Part shown: in pieces, positions 41,098 to 48,594 of the stretch
Position numbering within the stretch: the stretch's first letter is position 1
How the letters are laid out: each line of letters starts with the position of its first letter
IMG/VR virus record: IMGVR_UViG_3300018083_000029
Location: 1-63,733 of that record
Direction: 5' to 3' (one strand)
From: a virus
DNA length: 63,733 nucleotides
Made by a program: the position numbers and the translations under genes
Notes under the pieces: model-generated
The model's input: the letters and a program-made list of their open reading frames with translations, nothing else
Told to the model about the DNA's origin: nothing
The model's database searches: none

Positions 41098-41769
41098 CTA
41101 GAACAGGTCGGCAAAGCTGTCTGTCACGGGCGCGTCTTTGGCATCCTTTGCCACTGCCTTGGCCGCTTGCTTCTGGACCATCAACTTGTACTCTGCCTCG
41201 GCTACGCTGAATACCGGATCGGCTGCAAGCTGTTCCTTGATCCACTGCCTACGCGGTGCAGGCTCCATTGCCTCAAGCTTGGTCTGGAAACGCTGTGACG
41301 CAACGTCGGTCCAAGGCGCGATCTTGGGGTTGCCCTTACGCTTGGAATTGTATGCAGACTGCCAAACCCAAACCCATTTCTCGAAATCGAAGGAGCGACC
41401 GGGGCCACCTTTGCCCTCGCCACGCGAACTAAACTTGCCAGCAAGGATATTGACGAACAACTCATCGCTGGAAAGCGTAATGCTAGCTGCTGGGTCTGCC
41501 TTGTAGGAATTACGCGCGCCAATGTCGAAACGCTTGCCGATACCCTGAGCCGCATGCATCAACAGCATGAGCGGAGGAACTTTGTCCATCGGATAATCTT
41601 TGGCCTTGTTGCCAATCCGATCAAGCACGCGAACAAACTTTACGTCATCCGGTACGCGGTCGTGTGCCTCGCCGTTGGCGCCTACATAACTGATCTTCAC
41701 CGGCCCCTCGGCGCGCTTCTTATCGTCGTCGGCGGCGCCGTTAGTCTTGGGTGCTGCTTGAACTGCCAT
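41098..41769 (-). CDS. Hypothetical acidic-tailed protein
   Basis: This 223-residue protein has an AAAGGA site. The N-terminal 25 residues are disordered and charged. The middle has FVRVLDRIGNKAKDYPMDKV and SLQTK-like helices with conserved Trp residues (FDFEKWVWVWQSAYN). The C terminus is Ala/Lys-rich and ends DSFADLF, an acidic-hydrophobic tip like that of SSB-type proteins. A DNA-linked role is possible but not shown. Confidence 0.7.
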   Translation of the reverse strand: MAVQAAPKTNGAADDDKKRAEGPVKISYVGANGEAHDRVPDDVKFVRVLDRIGNKAKDYPMDKVPPLMLLMHAAQGIGKRFDIGARNSYKADPAASITLSSDELFVNILAGKFSSRGEGKGGPGRSFDFEKWVWVWQSAYNSKRKGNPKIAPWTDVASQRFQTKLEAMEPAPRRQWIKEQLAADPVFSVAEAEYKLMVQKQAAKAVAKDAKDAPVTDSFADLF

Positions 41770-41849
41770 TGTGTGATGTCCTTTGCTTTAGAGCATGATT
41801 GCCCTACAGAGATAGAACCATAATCCTGTAGGGCAGTCAAGCGCTCCAC

Positions 41850-42341
41850 TCAATATTTCTTGGTGCGAAGCTCTTTTATGTCGTCGTGCTCTGCAAGCAT
41901 GTCCACAACCCTGGATAGAGAGCACACGGGTCTGTGCGGGTTGCGCTCGTCAACCAAGAAAAAAGGCAAGTAGTGCATGCACAAATAATACTCAATAGAG
42001 TGTTTAATATATTCTTCGCGGGTGATGTCTCTCTGTACTTTGGTTAGCAAAGGCTTAGCAGACACTGCGCCCGGTATTTGTTTGGTTTCTGCTACACCGT
42101 CCACAGTGTAAGCTATACCCTTTTCTTGGCGCATGAATTGAAACTTGGGCAACTCATGCGAGTTCAGGTAATAGCGCAAATTCCCGAGCTTATTAACCGT
42201 GCCTGCGGTCATTCTGTTCATAAAGTCCTGTTCTGGACTCTGTTCTTTCTTGGGCGCAAGCCTAACAGGACCAAACGCCTGCGCCAAGAATGCGTCAATG
42301 TCATCGTCGGGAGCTTGTGTCTCTGTAGGGTCGCCGGTCAT
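41850..42341 (-). CDS. Hypothetical protein
   Basis: This 163-residue protein has an acidic N terminus (MTGDPTETQAPDDDIDAFLA) and a central helical part with KHSIEYYLCMHYLPFFLVDE. It is preceded by a GGAG site and sits in the leftward accessory block. It is not recognised and has no membrane segment or signal peptide. Confidence 0.7.
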   Translation of the reverse strand: MTGDPTETQAPDDDIDAFLAQAFGPVRLAPKKEQSPEQDFMNRMTAGTVNKLGNLRYYLNSHELPKFQFMRQEKGIAYTVDGVAETKQIPGAVSAKPLLTKVQRDITREEYIKHSIEYYLCMHYLPFFLVDERNPHRPVCSLSRVVDMLAEHDDIKELRTKKY

Positions 42342-42346
42342 TGTTT

Positions 42347-42709
42347 TTACTCCAGCCCTATGATCTTGCCATCTTTGAGCTTGAGCGCAGATGGTCCTTT
42401 GCGCATCATATCAATCATGAGCGCAAGCTGCTTATCGTCGGGTTTAGTTTCAACCCAACTGTTTAACTTGTCTTGCAGAAAGCTATCCAATGTAGCTTCA
42501 AGCACGTTGCAAGCGGCTTGTGAGCGTCCCATGAATTGATTGACGGTGTTAGCGTTGTTCCAGGTGACTTGATGGATCATCTCTAGCAGCGCTGCTATTG
42601 CGATTATGCCCGGTATGCGCTGAGACTCCATCACCTCATGCAAGAGTTCCACTGTACTCTCTACATGTGCTTTCTCTGTGTCTGTGGGTTTTCTGGCCCT
42701 GATGGTCAT
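42347..42709 (-). CDS. Hypothetical helical protein
   Basis: I choose ATG 42709 behind GGAGGG (120 residues). It is helical and charged (KAHVESTVELLHEVMESQRI) and ends DGKIIGLE. The start lies about 32 bp downstream of a strong promoter candidate (TTGACA N17 TCCAAT) next to a TGTATATACA inverted repeat, so it is the first gene of its own transcript. Function unknown. Confidence 0.7.
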   Translation of the reverse strand: MTIRARKPTDTEKAHVESTVELLHEVMESQRIPGIIAIAALLEMIHQVTWNNANTVNQFMGRSQAACNVLEATLDSFLQDKLNSWVETKPDDKQLALMIDMMRKGPSALKLKDGKIIGLE

Positions 42710-42724
42710 AGCTTTGCCCTCCAA

Positions 42725-42912
42725 ACAGCCTTGGTGCTGCCGTCACTATTGGAGCACACTATTGGCCCAATGTCAAGGTATTATATACAACTCGGGGGAT
42801 CGGTCTAGGCACGAGTTGTATATACGATTAGGGAGCTGGATAGATGTATATACACTCTATGTGATTAAAAAAATAATTAATAAAGTATTAATTACAGAAT
42901 ATAATTTATTAT
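42725..42912 (-). promoter_or_regulatory. Promoter with TATATACAACTCG inverted repeat
   Basis: On the minus strand TTGACA (plus 42771-42776) and TCCAAT (plus 42748-42753) lie 17 bp apart, a good sigma-70-type pair. Upstream of the -35 a perfect 13-bp inverted repeat, TATATACAACTCG (42782-42794) with CGAGTTGTATATA (42812-42824), could bind a dimeric regulator. A third copy, TGTATATACA, is at 42845-42854. Related motifs appear near 45700 and 47180-47411. Confidence 0.6.
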
Positions 42913-43098
42913 TTACTGTTTATTAACCCATTTAATCTGCTTAGCGATCCAATCTGCAACATATTTTGGCTCTAAATGAATTTCCATTATATGCAACGTT
43001 TCGCCTGTATAATGATGTGTAAACTCCAAACGCACAAACATGTGACCGGGCAAGTCACTAGAATTGATAACCCGCGCCCTAAGCTCGAATTGCGTCAT
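42913..43098 (-). CDS. Small hypothetical protein
   Basis: This 61-residue protein starts at ATG 43098, which overlaps the stop of the upstream gene. It has FELRARVINSSDLPGHMFVR and LHIMEIHLEPKYVADWIAK segments, a plausible small alpha/beta domain. The start junction is a repeated 18-bp sequence shared with the next gene. Confidence 0.65.
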   Translation of the reverse strand: MTQFELRARVINSSDLPGHMFVRLEFTHHYTGETLHIMEIHLEPKYVADWIAKQIKWVNKQ

Positions 43099-43111
43099 CA
43101 CACGTTCTCCT
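43094..43111 (-). repeat. 18-bp stop/start junction repeat, copy 1
   Basis: On the minus strand AGGAGAACGTGTGATGAC combines a ribosome binding site, the GTG/TGA overlap and the ATG of the 61-residue gene. An identical 18-bp copy is at 43285-43302. This suggests duplication of a translational coupling unit between small genes. Confidence 0.75.
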
Positions 43112-43289
43112 CGGGCCTCAAGTCAAGCTGCACAGCTAATATTTTGGCCTCGATGATCTGGGCAGGCAACCAATCAACGCAATCCAAATCAGGGATTGTA
43201 CCCTCGCGCGTGTCACGATAGTTGCGCAACGCGTCATTGATAATCTCAAGCTCACTGTCGGTGAACTGGAGTGTGAGTGTATCAGTCAT
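43098..43289 (-). CDS. Small hypothetical protein
   Basis: This 63-residue protein begins TDTLTLQFTDSELEIINDAL after ATG 43289 and ends EENV, directly overlapping the next ATG. Acidic and helical. Its start junction is identical to that of the gene before it, so the two were probably copied as a unit of ribosome binding site plus start. Confidence 0.65.
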   Translation of the reverse strand: MTDTLTLQFTDSELEIINDALRNYRDTREGTIPDLDCVDWLPAQIIEAKILAVQLDLRPEENV

Positions 43290-43302
43290 CACACGTTCTC
43301 CT
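43285..43302 (-). repeat. 18-bp stop/start junction repeat, copy 2
   Basis: Second copy of the ribosome-binding and start junction, at the boundary between the 277-residue gene and the 63-residue gene. Both flanking upstream genes end in the residues ENV because of this shared sequence. Confidence 0.75.
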
Positions 43303-44122
43303 GATGGTTTGAGTGCTTCACAATCATCTGGTTAACCCACGCAACAGGATCACTGAGCATAAGCTTGTCACTACGATGCGCGCCACGAATGAAAACATCG
43401 TTAGGCGATATGTCAAGCAACTCGCGAAACTTAGCCTCGCTTTCATCGGATTGAGGCTGACAATCGAATGCGAAGGGGCCGCCATCGCGCGCCGTTCGTT
43501 GTGCCTTGTGATACACGTCGCAGGTGCGCAACGCTCTGGTGAACCCTAGATCAGTCAACATATATGTGGCGCGCCCTAGGTCCATTGGGCGCGAGGCTAC
43601 TTTGACAACAGAGCCATACACTCCCGGATTGTACTCGTTGCCGCGAATATTGAGAACGTACAGGTCAACCGGGCGCACACGCTCCATTGCCAGCACAAAG
43701 GCAAGAACAGCAACACCGCGATTGATAATCTCTGGCGCCTTAAGGTCCGCATGAACAGAAGTATTCACATACACAGTTAGCGGCGAGGTGAGAGAAGGCG
43801 ACTCGACATAGCCGCGATTGAACATACTTTCGGGGTGCCCAGCGAGAACAGCAGGAACGTTCGGCACAAAACCTACAACCGACGGAACAAGAACAGGAAC
43901 GTCGATTGAGAACACGTTAGACGTTTCCATGTTGTCAATGATGCGCTCGACACGGGCCAGATTGCTCGTATCGCCTTCAACAAGCTTGGTGATATTGGCC
44001 TCAACAGAACCGCCAAAGAAAGAGGGTTCTTGGCGCTGTTCACGTTTATACTGCGAAGGAATAGCGGCCAAATGGGCCGCGTAGTCCTCGGGCGCTTCAA
44101 AGTGAGAGATTACCGTAGGCAT
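43289..44122 (-). CDS. DUF7192-like protein next to AAA+ ATPase (tentative)
   Basis: This 277-residue protein has a GGAG site. Features are PSFFGGSVEANITKLVEGD near the start, then a beta-rich core (SPSLTSPLTVYVNTSVHADL) and VDLYVLNIRG. This looks like DUF7192 proteins that accompany CobS-like ATPases in phages, perhaps as a VWA- or CobT-like partner. The family comparison is tentative. It lies 24 bp after the ATPase gene. Confidence 0.6.
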   Translation of the reverse strand: MPTVISHFEAPEDYAAHLAAIPSQYKREQRQEPSFFGGSVEANITKLVEGDTSNLARVERIIDNMETSNVFSIDVPVLVPSVVGFVPNVPAVLAGHPESMFNRGYVESPSLTSPLTVYVNTSVHADLKAPEIINRGVAVLAFVLAMERVRPVDLYVLNIRGNEYNPGVYGSVVKVASRPMDLGRATYMLTDLGFTRALRTCDVYHKAQRTARDGGPFAFDCQPQSDESEAKFRELLDISPNDVFIRGAHRSDKLMLSDPVAWVNQMIVKHSNHQENV

Positions 44123-44146
44123 GGCGCGTGCTCCAGCTTGATTGAG

Positions 44147-45565
44147 TTAGGCCGCGAACAATTCTCTAACAAGTTCGCAATCATTAATCAAGTTACGCGG
44201 CGGTTTAACTTGGTCCCATTGGGCATCAGTCATACTTTTGCGGATCGTGCTGCGCATTACTCTGTCAAGCGAAAGCTTGCCTCGTAGCAACGCGGTCCCG
44301 TACAGAGTAGCGCGCGGCGTAACCATACAGCCCTTGATTTGGCGCGCGATCACTTGGGCGCGGCAATGACGGACTATTTCAAGCCATGCCGGGTTGTCAC
44401 ACAACGAGGCTTCAAGTGCATCATCAATGGGCCAATCCAACATACACCAGCGATCCATAAACGCTGCATCGAGTTTCATGCGGCCACTGTAATCGTGAGT
44501 TCCACCGAGCCCGGTTGTGTTGGCGCCCGCGATGATGATGCAATCAGGGTGCCTCGCGATCATTTTGTCCGGGAATGCGGCAACGCCATTAGCTAGCGCT
44601 CCATTAGCCGCGAGCGCTGCGCTGGGGCTGTAACTGTCGCTTTCGTCCATAATGATTGTCCCACCATTTTCCCAGCACTCACGAAACAGGGTTGTTTGGT
44701 AGACCCCGTGGCCATCACGATAGCCAAGTATCTGAAACCCTGTCTCCATCGCAGGCAAGCTAAAGAACCGACCCGGTGTGAGTGCTTCGCTTACCATCTT
44801 AGCCGCAGTGGTCTTGCCAGTACCTGCGGGGCCGTGCAGCCATACATTCAATCGGCTGCCATCATGATTGCGCGAGTTACACATTGAAATCAGTTCAGGC
44901 AAATTGTGATGCTGAACACCCAAGTCACGAAGCACAGCAGGCACGTCCGCATGTTGAGGCTGTTCAATGACAACGCGAACGGGCTGATTGAGTTTGATCG
45001 CTTCGACCATGTTCTCTATGCGGCGAAAATTGGTGCCGCAGTAATCTTTCATTGCTACTTCAAGGTTAGCGGCGACCACGACAACGTCAGTCTTCAGCGC
45101 GTATAGAGACAAGTCCAGTTCGGGGGATGGGGTTTGCTGGGGCAAGGCTGGCGCTGGGGATGCGTTGTCGGGGAGGGGCGATAGTCCCATATCCGCGAAC
45201 GGATCGGCTGCCTGCGGGGGAATATGGGGCACCGGGCCATAGTCCTGCGGCTCGGGGGCCGGAGCTGGCGTGGGCTCGTTGTACCAATGCTTTTTATTCT
45301 TTGAACCGGGGTTGCGCCCTTTCACAAACGCGCGGCCACCTGTCAATTGATACTGTTGAATTAAGGCGTGGTGCGCACCAGCGATTTGATCGCGACTGTA
45401 ATTGCGAATAGTCCAATCAGCTAGCTCATAACGATTGTAGTCCTCGGGAACTATGAAATTGTTTGCTGAGGCGAGCCGTTGTGCGATAGCGCGCACATGG
45501 CCGTCCTTGAGCCCATCGCTCAAGTAGTGAAGACGATCCGCAGGGTGCTTGTTCTTGGGGTGCAT
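44147..45565 (-). CDS. CobS/MoxR-like AAA+ ATPase
   Basis: This is a 472-residue protein. The C-terminal half is an AAA+ module with Walker A GPAGTGKT (residues 245-252), Walker B IIMDESD (Asp307, Glu308), a sensor segment GANTTGLGG and an AAFMDRW arginine-finger candidate. The N-terminal 230 residues contain a Pro/Ala-rich linker. CobS and MoxR ATPases usually work with a CobT- or VWA-type partner to remodel metal-bound or other protein complexes. The neighbour at 43289 is a candidate partner. It is preceded by AAGGACACAC, also seen before the gene at 45855. Confidence 0.85.
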   Translation of the reverse strand: MHPKNKHPADRLHYLSDGLKDGHVRAIAQRLASANNFIVPEDYNRYELADWTIRNYSRDQIAGAHHALIQQYQLTGGRAFVKGRNPGSKNKKHWYNEPTPAPAPEPQDYGPVPHIPPQAADPFADMGLSPLPDNASPAPALPQQTPSPELDLSLYALKTDVVVVAANLEVAMKDYCGTNFRRIENMVEAIKLNQPVRVVIEQPQHADVPAVLRDLGVQHHNLPELISMCNSRNHDGSRLNVWLHGPAGTGKTTAAKMVSEALTPGRFFSLPAMETGFQILGYRDGHGVYQTTLFRECWENGGTIIMDESDSYSPSAALAANGALANGVAAFPDKMIARHPDCIIIAGANTTGLGGTHDYSGRMKLDAAFMDRWCMLDWPIDDALEASLCDNPAWLEIVRHCRAQVIARQIKGCMVTPRATLYGTALLRGKLSLDRVMRSTIRKSMTDAQWDQVKPPRNLINDCELVRELFAA

Positions 45566-45801
45566 TGTAGTGTGTCCTTCCGCAAGGTTTTAGTGGTTTT
45601 AGTCCAAGCTAAGTAATATCATTTAGTGCGGGCAACGGTCAATAAATAATAGTGGGTTTGTGCTCGGCAAATATTGTGCCAAGTTGTGATGAGTATTATA
45701 TACAACTCGTGGGAATTTTCCCGGTGCCCGTGGCTTGTATATACATTGTTCGCCGCGCGAGCTTGAGCTGAGTTGCACACACAACCAATGGGATAAAAGA
45801 A
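45566..45801 (-). promoter_or_regulatory. Promoter region of the AAA+ gene with TATATACA motifs
   Basis: On the minus strand TTGACC (plus 45637-45642) with a GATATT or TATTAC -10 at 16-18 bp could start the AAA+ transcript about 40 bp before its ATG. Upstream lie TATATACAACTCG (45697-45709) and TTGTATATACA (45735-45745), facing each other, the same motif as at 42782 and in the non-coding region at 47180-47411. Shared sites suggest a common regulator. Confidence 0.5.
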
Positions 45802-45821
45802 AGGGGAGCTTGCGCTCCCCT
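45802..45821 (-). terminator. Rho-independent terminator of the 73-residue gene
   Basis: AGGGGAGC and GCTCCCCT form an 8-bp stem with the loop TTGC. Read on the minus strand it is followed by TTTCTTTTAT, so it should end transcripts from 46076 leftwards. It lies directly beside the 30-bp palindrome. Confidence 0.8.
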
Positions 45822-45822
45822 A

Positions 45823-45852
45823 GATCATTTTACGGACGTCCGTAAAATGATC
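45823..45852. repeat. 30-bp perfect palindrome
   Basis: Bases 45823-45837 (GATCATTTTACGGAC) and 45838-45852 are exact reverse complements with no spacer, so the whole 30 bp reads the same on both strands. It begins two bases before the stop of the 73-residue gene and precedes its terminator. A dimeric protein-binding site, resolution site or cruciform is possible. A 30-bp perfect palindrome is not expected by chance. Confidence 0.85.
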
Positions 45853-45854
45853 GG

Positions 45855-46076
45855 TCAGTCTATTTCGTCTAGTATATAGACACCGGGTTGCTGGAGCTTG
45901 GCAGCCTTAGCGTCCAGCATGGCCTTGCGGAAGCGAGCACGGTTGAACTTGGGGTTTTCAAGGATCATGAACTGCATGAGAGCGGCGGCGAATTTAGCGT
46001 GGGTTTCACTCTCACCCATCAGGCGAGCAATGACAACGTAGTGGCGATGCGCGAAGATTGGAGCTTTAGTGGGCAT
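45855..46076 (-). CDS. Small hypothetical protein (73 aa)
   Basis: ATG 46076 with AAGGACACAC upstream. The basic, Ala-rich helical protein (FRKAMLDAKAAKLQQPGVYI) has the segment FAHRHYVVIARLMGES near the start. Not recognised. Its stop abuts the 30-bp palindrome. Confidence 0.7.
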   Translation of the reverse strand: MPTKAPIFAHRHYVVIARLMGESETHAKFAAALMQFMILENPKFNRARFRKAMLDAKAAKLQQPGVYILDEID

Positions 46077-46099
46077 GGCTGTGTGTCCTTGTGATTGAG

Positions 46100-46207
46100 T
46101 TAGCGGAGGATGCGACGCAAGATCAACAGAATAATCTCGGTGACGAGGCTGTGGCGATGATAGCGGCGGCGATGTGCTGGGGCATAGTGGGCATTGCGGC
46201 GGTTCAT
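46100..46207 (-). CDS. Very small basic protein (35 aa)
   Basis: ATG 46207 follows a good AAGGAGC site. The 35-residue product is very rich in Arg and His (NRRNAHYAPAHRRRYHRHSL) with a hydrophobic C-terminal part (EIILLILRRILR). It could be a real micropeptide. Length makes it uncertain. Confidence 0.45.
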   Translation of the reverse strand: MNRRNAHYAPAHRRRYHRHSLVTEIILLILRRILR

Positions 46208-46219
46208 TAGGTTAGCTCC

Positions 46220-46483
46220 TTAGCGTGTGATTACAGGCGTCTGCACAAAGGCGTTGCGATGCTGGGCGCGGCGCATCTCTTCAATGGCGTGAACGAGACG
46301 GATTACAGCGTCAGCACCAAAGGCTTCGATCATGGCCTCGCAGTCACTCTTGGGGTCAAATATCCCGGTTCTATATGCAATGGCTTTGGGGATGCCGGGT
46401 TTCGCGGCTGCTTTGTTCTTGCGAATTTTGAGTTGCAGGATTGCTGGGGTAATAGAGTGCGGCTCTGGTTTGTAGTGAGACAT
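46220..46483 (-). CDS. Hypothetical protein (87 aa)
   Basis: This 87-residue protein has a GAGGAG site. It is basic at the N terminus (LQLKIRKNKAAAKPG) with a helical C-terminal region (IRLVHAIEEMRRAQHRN). It is the first gene leftward of the large non-coding region, so its promoter probably lies there. Not recognised. Confidence 0.65.
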   Translation of the reverse strand: MSHYKPEPHSITPAILQLKIRKNKAAAKPGIPKAIAYRTGIFDPKSDCEAMIEAFGADAVIRLVHAIEEMRRAQHRNAFVQTPVITR

Positions 46484-47681
46484 GGTTGCGGCTCCTCAAG
46501 ATGTTTAGACAAGCAAGAGAGTAGCATGATTCGATTGGGAATGCATTAATTGAGTTAGCGGGCAATGGGGAAAGCTAGCCGGGAGGGTGCGGCAGGGTGA
46601 CGCATGGGGGCAGTGACACGTCATGACAGATGGGGTGACACGAGGGACAGCCTAGAAAGCGTGTAAAATCAAGGGTTGTGCCACGTATGACACGTTTGCC
46701 AGGACTTTTCACATTGCTTACCCTTTCTCCCCCTCATATCCTTACTATACATCGTTTAATTATATTTTTCTCTATTGATATAGAAAACACCTGTCACATC
46801 TGTCTTACTTGTCATTTTCCCAATTGGATGCTCGTCTTTTCGCTTGGTTCGTCCCGTCATCTTCGTGTCACTCACCTGTCATTCATCTTACGTTTGGTGA
46901 GACGCGGAACAAACCTAGAACGCTGGCGCGGACAACCAACATGCAAATCAAATGTTATGTATAAGCAATTGAACAGTGTAAAAACAAAACGTGAACTCGC
47001 GCTACAGAGCGTTTTACAAACTTTATGGGCCATCGTAGCTCAATTAATTCTGTGAAGCCTAGGGCCATCCAGGGCGCGGCAATCGCGTAACTCAGTTACA
47101 ACACACTATGCAACACGAGCGATTATTATCTATTGACAATGATATTATTATCACACTCACGAAATTGTGATTAGGCGCCTGTTGTATATACATTTGATTC
47201 GTTGCGGTGCAGCATCGTATATACAACCTATGTTGCATTGCCGCATAGTTGTATATACATCTCGGCTCTGGGTTGTATATACCCATTCGCATAATGGGTA
47301 TTATGGAAAATAACGTGTCAACTCATTTATTGTGAGATGTATATACAATTGCTGCGCTGCACACAATGTGTATACAACACAGCGATCGCTGCATTCATAT
47401 GTATATACAACTATGACTGAATGAGTGGCAGATATGCAACAAGATATATATTTCGCATTCTGGTAAACTTATTGTGTACGTGATAATTATGTTACGTGAC
47501 ATAGTTGCAACTGAATAAAATAAAAATGGTACGTGATATTTTTGCAACGGGCCATCCGATGTTATATATTATTCCCAATTTCCCGCATCTTAAAAACCCT
47601 TTAATACAGAACACAAACAACACCGCCTCCCCACTCTACACCAACTCGTCCAACACAATAACTTATGCATCTTAAAATCCC
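46484..47681. promoter_or_regulatory. 1.2-kb non-coding region, candidate origin and control region
   Basis: No convincing gene is seen. The AT-rich half (46950-47680) contains seven TGTATATACA-type sites in both orientations: 47181-47192, 47216-47227, 47248-47259, 47272-47282, 47338-47348, 47367-47378 and 47400-47411. Further repeats are TGACACG/CGTGTCA at 46614, 46636, 46688, 46864 and 47314, and ACGTGAYA three times around 47475-47540. Clustered short repeats in an AT-rich non-coding stretch are typical of phage origins or of operator arrays. Leftward genes start at 46483 beside it. Confidence 0.6.
47181..47411. repeat. Cluster of TGTATATACA palindromic sites
   Basis: Seven copies with the core GTATATAC (one with GTGTATAC) lie within 231 bp, several flanked as GTTGTATATACAAC-like dyads. 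The same motif appears at 42782-42854 and 45697-45745, next to promoters of other leftward genes. Spacing is irregular, at 24-66 bp centre to centre. A regulator or initiator binding site is likely. Confidence 0.7.
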
Positions 47682-47867
47682 CTATAAATAATACTTCAAA
47701 GTCTCTGGATCACTGTGCCCACTCCAATCCACCTCCCACAACCCACTCTCCTTGCTCATAAACTCAATCCCTGCAATGTACCCCAGCCTCACCTCACATA
47801 TAATATACCCCAGCTCCGCATCCCAGTAATACTCAAACCATGTACTATTACTTAAAGGAAATCTCAC
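47682..47867 (-). CDS. Small hypothetical protein
   Basis: GTG 47867 overlaps the KTSC gene end and has a GGGAGGG site. The 61-residue product contains WFEYYWDAELGYIICEVRLG and WEVDWSGHSDPETLKYYL, a small beta-rich domain rich in Tyr, Trp and Glu. It is the last gene of its leftward group. Not recognised. Confidence 0.6.
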   Translation of the reverse strand: MRFPLSNSTWFEYYWDAELGYIICEVRLGYIAGIEFMSKESGLWEVDWSGHSDPETLKYYL

Positions 47868-48058
47868 CCCACCCTCCCATAGCTATATTGTCCTCTTATT
47901 TGCATATTAAAGAAAGTCCCTTGTGAACCAGCACTTTCAAAGGCTTCAGCCGTTTGCGAATCCACTCCATGGAAAACCCATACACCTCCTTTTACAAACG
48001 AGACCGTTAGTTCTTTCTTGTCTTCATCGTAGAATATACTAGCTATGGCACTACTCAT
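47864..48058 (-). CDS. KTSC-domain protein
   Basis: I choose ATG 48058 with an AGGAGCGG site (64 residues). The sequence SSAIASIFYDEDKKELTVSF, the GGVWVFHGVDSQTAEAFES segment and SQGTFFNMQIRGQY match the KTSC domain, a small alpha/beta fold found in many phages, linked to RNA or nucleic-acid proteins, function unknown. It overlaps the genes on both sides. Confidence 0.82.
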   Translation of the reverse strand: MSSAIASIFYDEDKKELTVSFVKGGVWVFHGVDSQTAEAFESAGSQGTFFNMQIRGQYSYGRVG

Positions 48059-48207
48059 GACACCGCTCCTATTATTAGCACCGCCGCTCCAAAACCAATC
48101 AAAGCCCCAGCCCATCCAAACATTGCCCCTAATCCAGCCCCTATAGCTACAAGGCCAACTATCATCAAGCAGCCCGCGGCTTCCTCTTGATTACTTCTTT
48201 GGCTCAT
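48055..48207 (-). CDS. Small Gly/Ala-rich membrane protein (50 aa)
   Basis: ATG 48207 follows GAGAAGGG. The 50-residue product has a short charged start (MSQRSNQEEAAGC) and two Gly-rich hydrophobic helices (LVALGAG type and LIGFGAAVLIIGAV). Its TGA overlaps the KTSC start (ATGA). It may be a holin-like or membrane-stress protein. Too small for family recognition. Confidence 0.65.
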   Translation of the reverse strand: MSQRSNQEEAAGCLMIVGLVAIGAGLGAMFGWAGALIGFGAAVLIIGAVS

Positions 48208-48310
48208 CGCCCTTCTCCAGTTTCTTGATACGATCCTCCAGCTGCCCTATCTTGAACGCACAAGATATAATCCCCGCCGCTAAAAACCCTGTTATAATTA
48301 TATCCATCAT
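48191..48310 (-). CDS. Small membrane-anchored coiled-coil peptide (39 aa)
   Basis: ATG 48310 overlaps the stop of the upstream gene (ATGA). The 39-residue product has one membrane helix (IIITGFLAAGIISCAF) and a charged coiled-coil tail (KIGQLEDRIKKLEKGD). Coupling on both sides supports a real gene. Function unknown. Confidence 0.6.
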   Translation of the reverse strand: MMDIIITGFLAAGIISCAFKIGQLEDRIKKLEKGDEPKK

Positions 48311-48594
48311 CTGACAAACCTCTCCACATATTCCTTGCAGAGCTTGTCAAACTTATCAGCTAAATGCTTTTGGAACGATGTGCCCCCCATACCTATACTA
48401 TCAGCTGTCTTGATTAAATCATAGAACCCATTGATACGCTCCCTGAGTGCTTCTTTGGTTAAACCTCCTAGTCTGTTCTTAAATTCTAGCTCATCCATTT
48501 GATTATTCACCTTCTCTTTTTGCTCAGCTAGTTGCTTTGCTGCTTCTACACACTTTACACACGGATGACTTGGATCACAGTAAGGACATAACAT
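48307..48594 (-). CDS. Zinc-ribbon-like hypothetical protein
   Basis: This 95-residue protein starts MLCPYCDPSHPCVKC, a CxxC plus CxxC zinc-binding knuckle, followed by a coiled coil (KQLAEQKEKVNNQMDELEFK) and a helical C-terminal domain. It could bind nucleic acid or act as a small regulator. It is coupled to the upstream gene (TAATG) and the downstream gene. Confidence 0.7.
   Translation of the reverse strand: MLCPYCDPSHPCVKCVEAAKQLAEQKEKVNNQMDELEFKNRLGGLTKEALRERINGFYDLIKTADSIGMGGTSFQKHLADKFDKLCKEYVERFVR

Noticed and set aside
46678-47055. 125-residue rightward frame in the non-coding region
   Set aside because: No ribosome binding site, low-complexity Leu/Ile/Thr/His composition, and it crosses repeat elements. 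Looks like chance open frame.
47092-47292. 66-residue leftward frame over the TGTATATACA repeats
   Set aside because: The open frame is produced by the repeats (GTA TAT AC units give VY/YI runs) and has no ribosome binding site.
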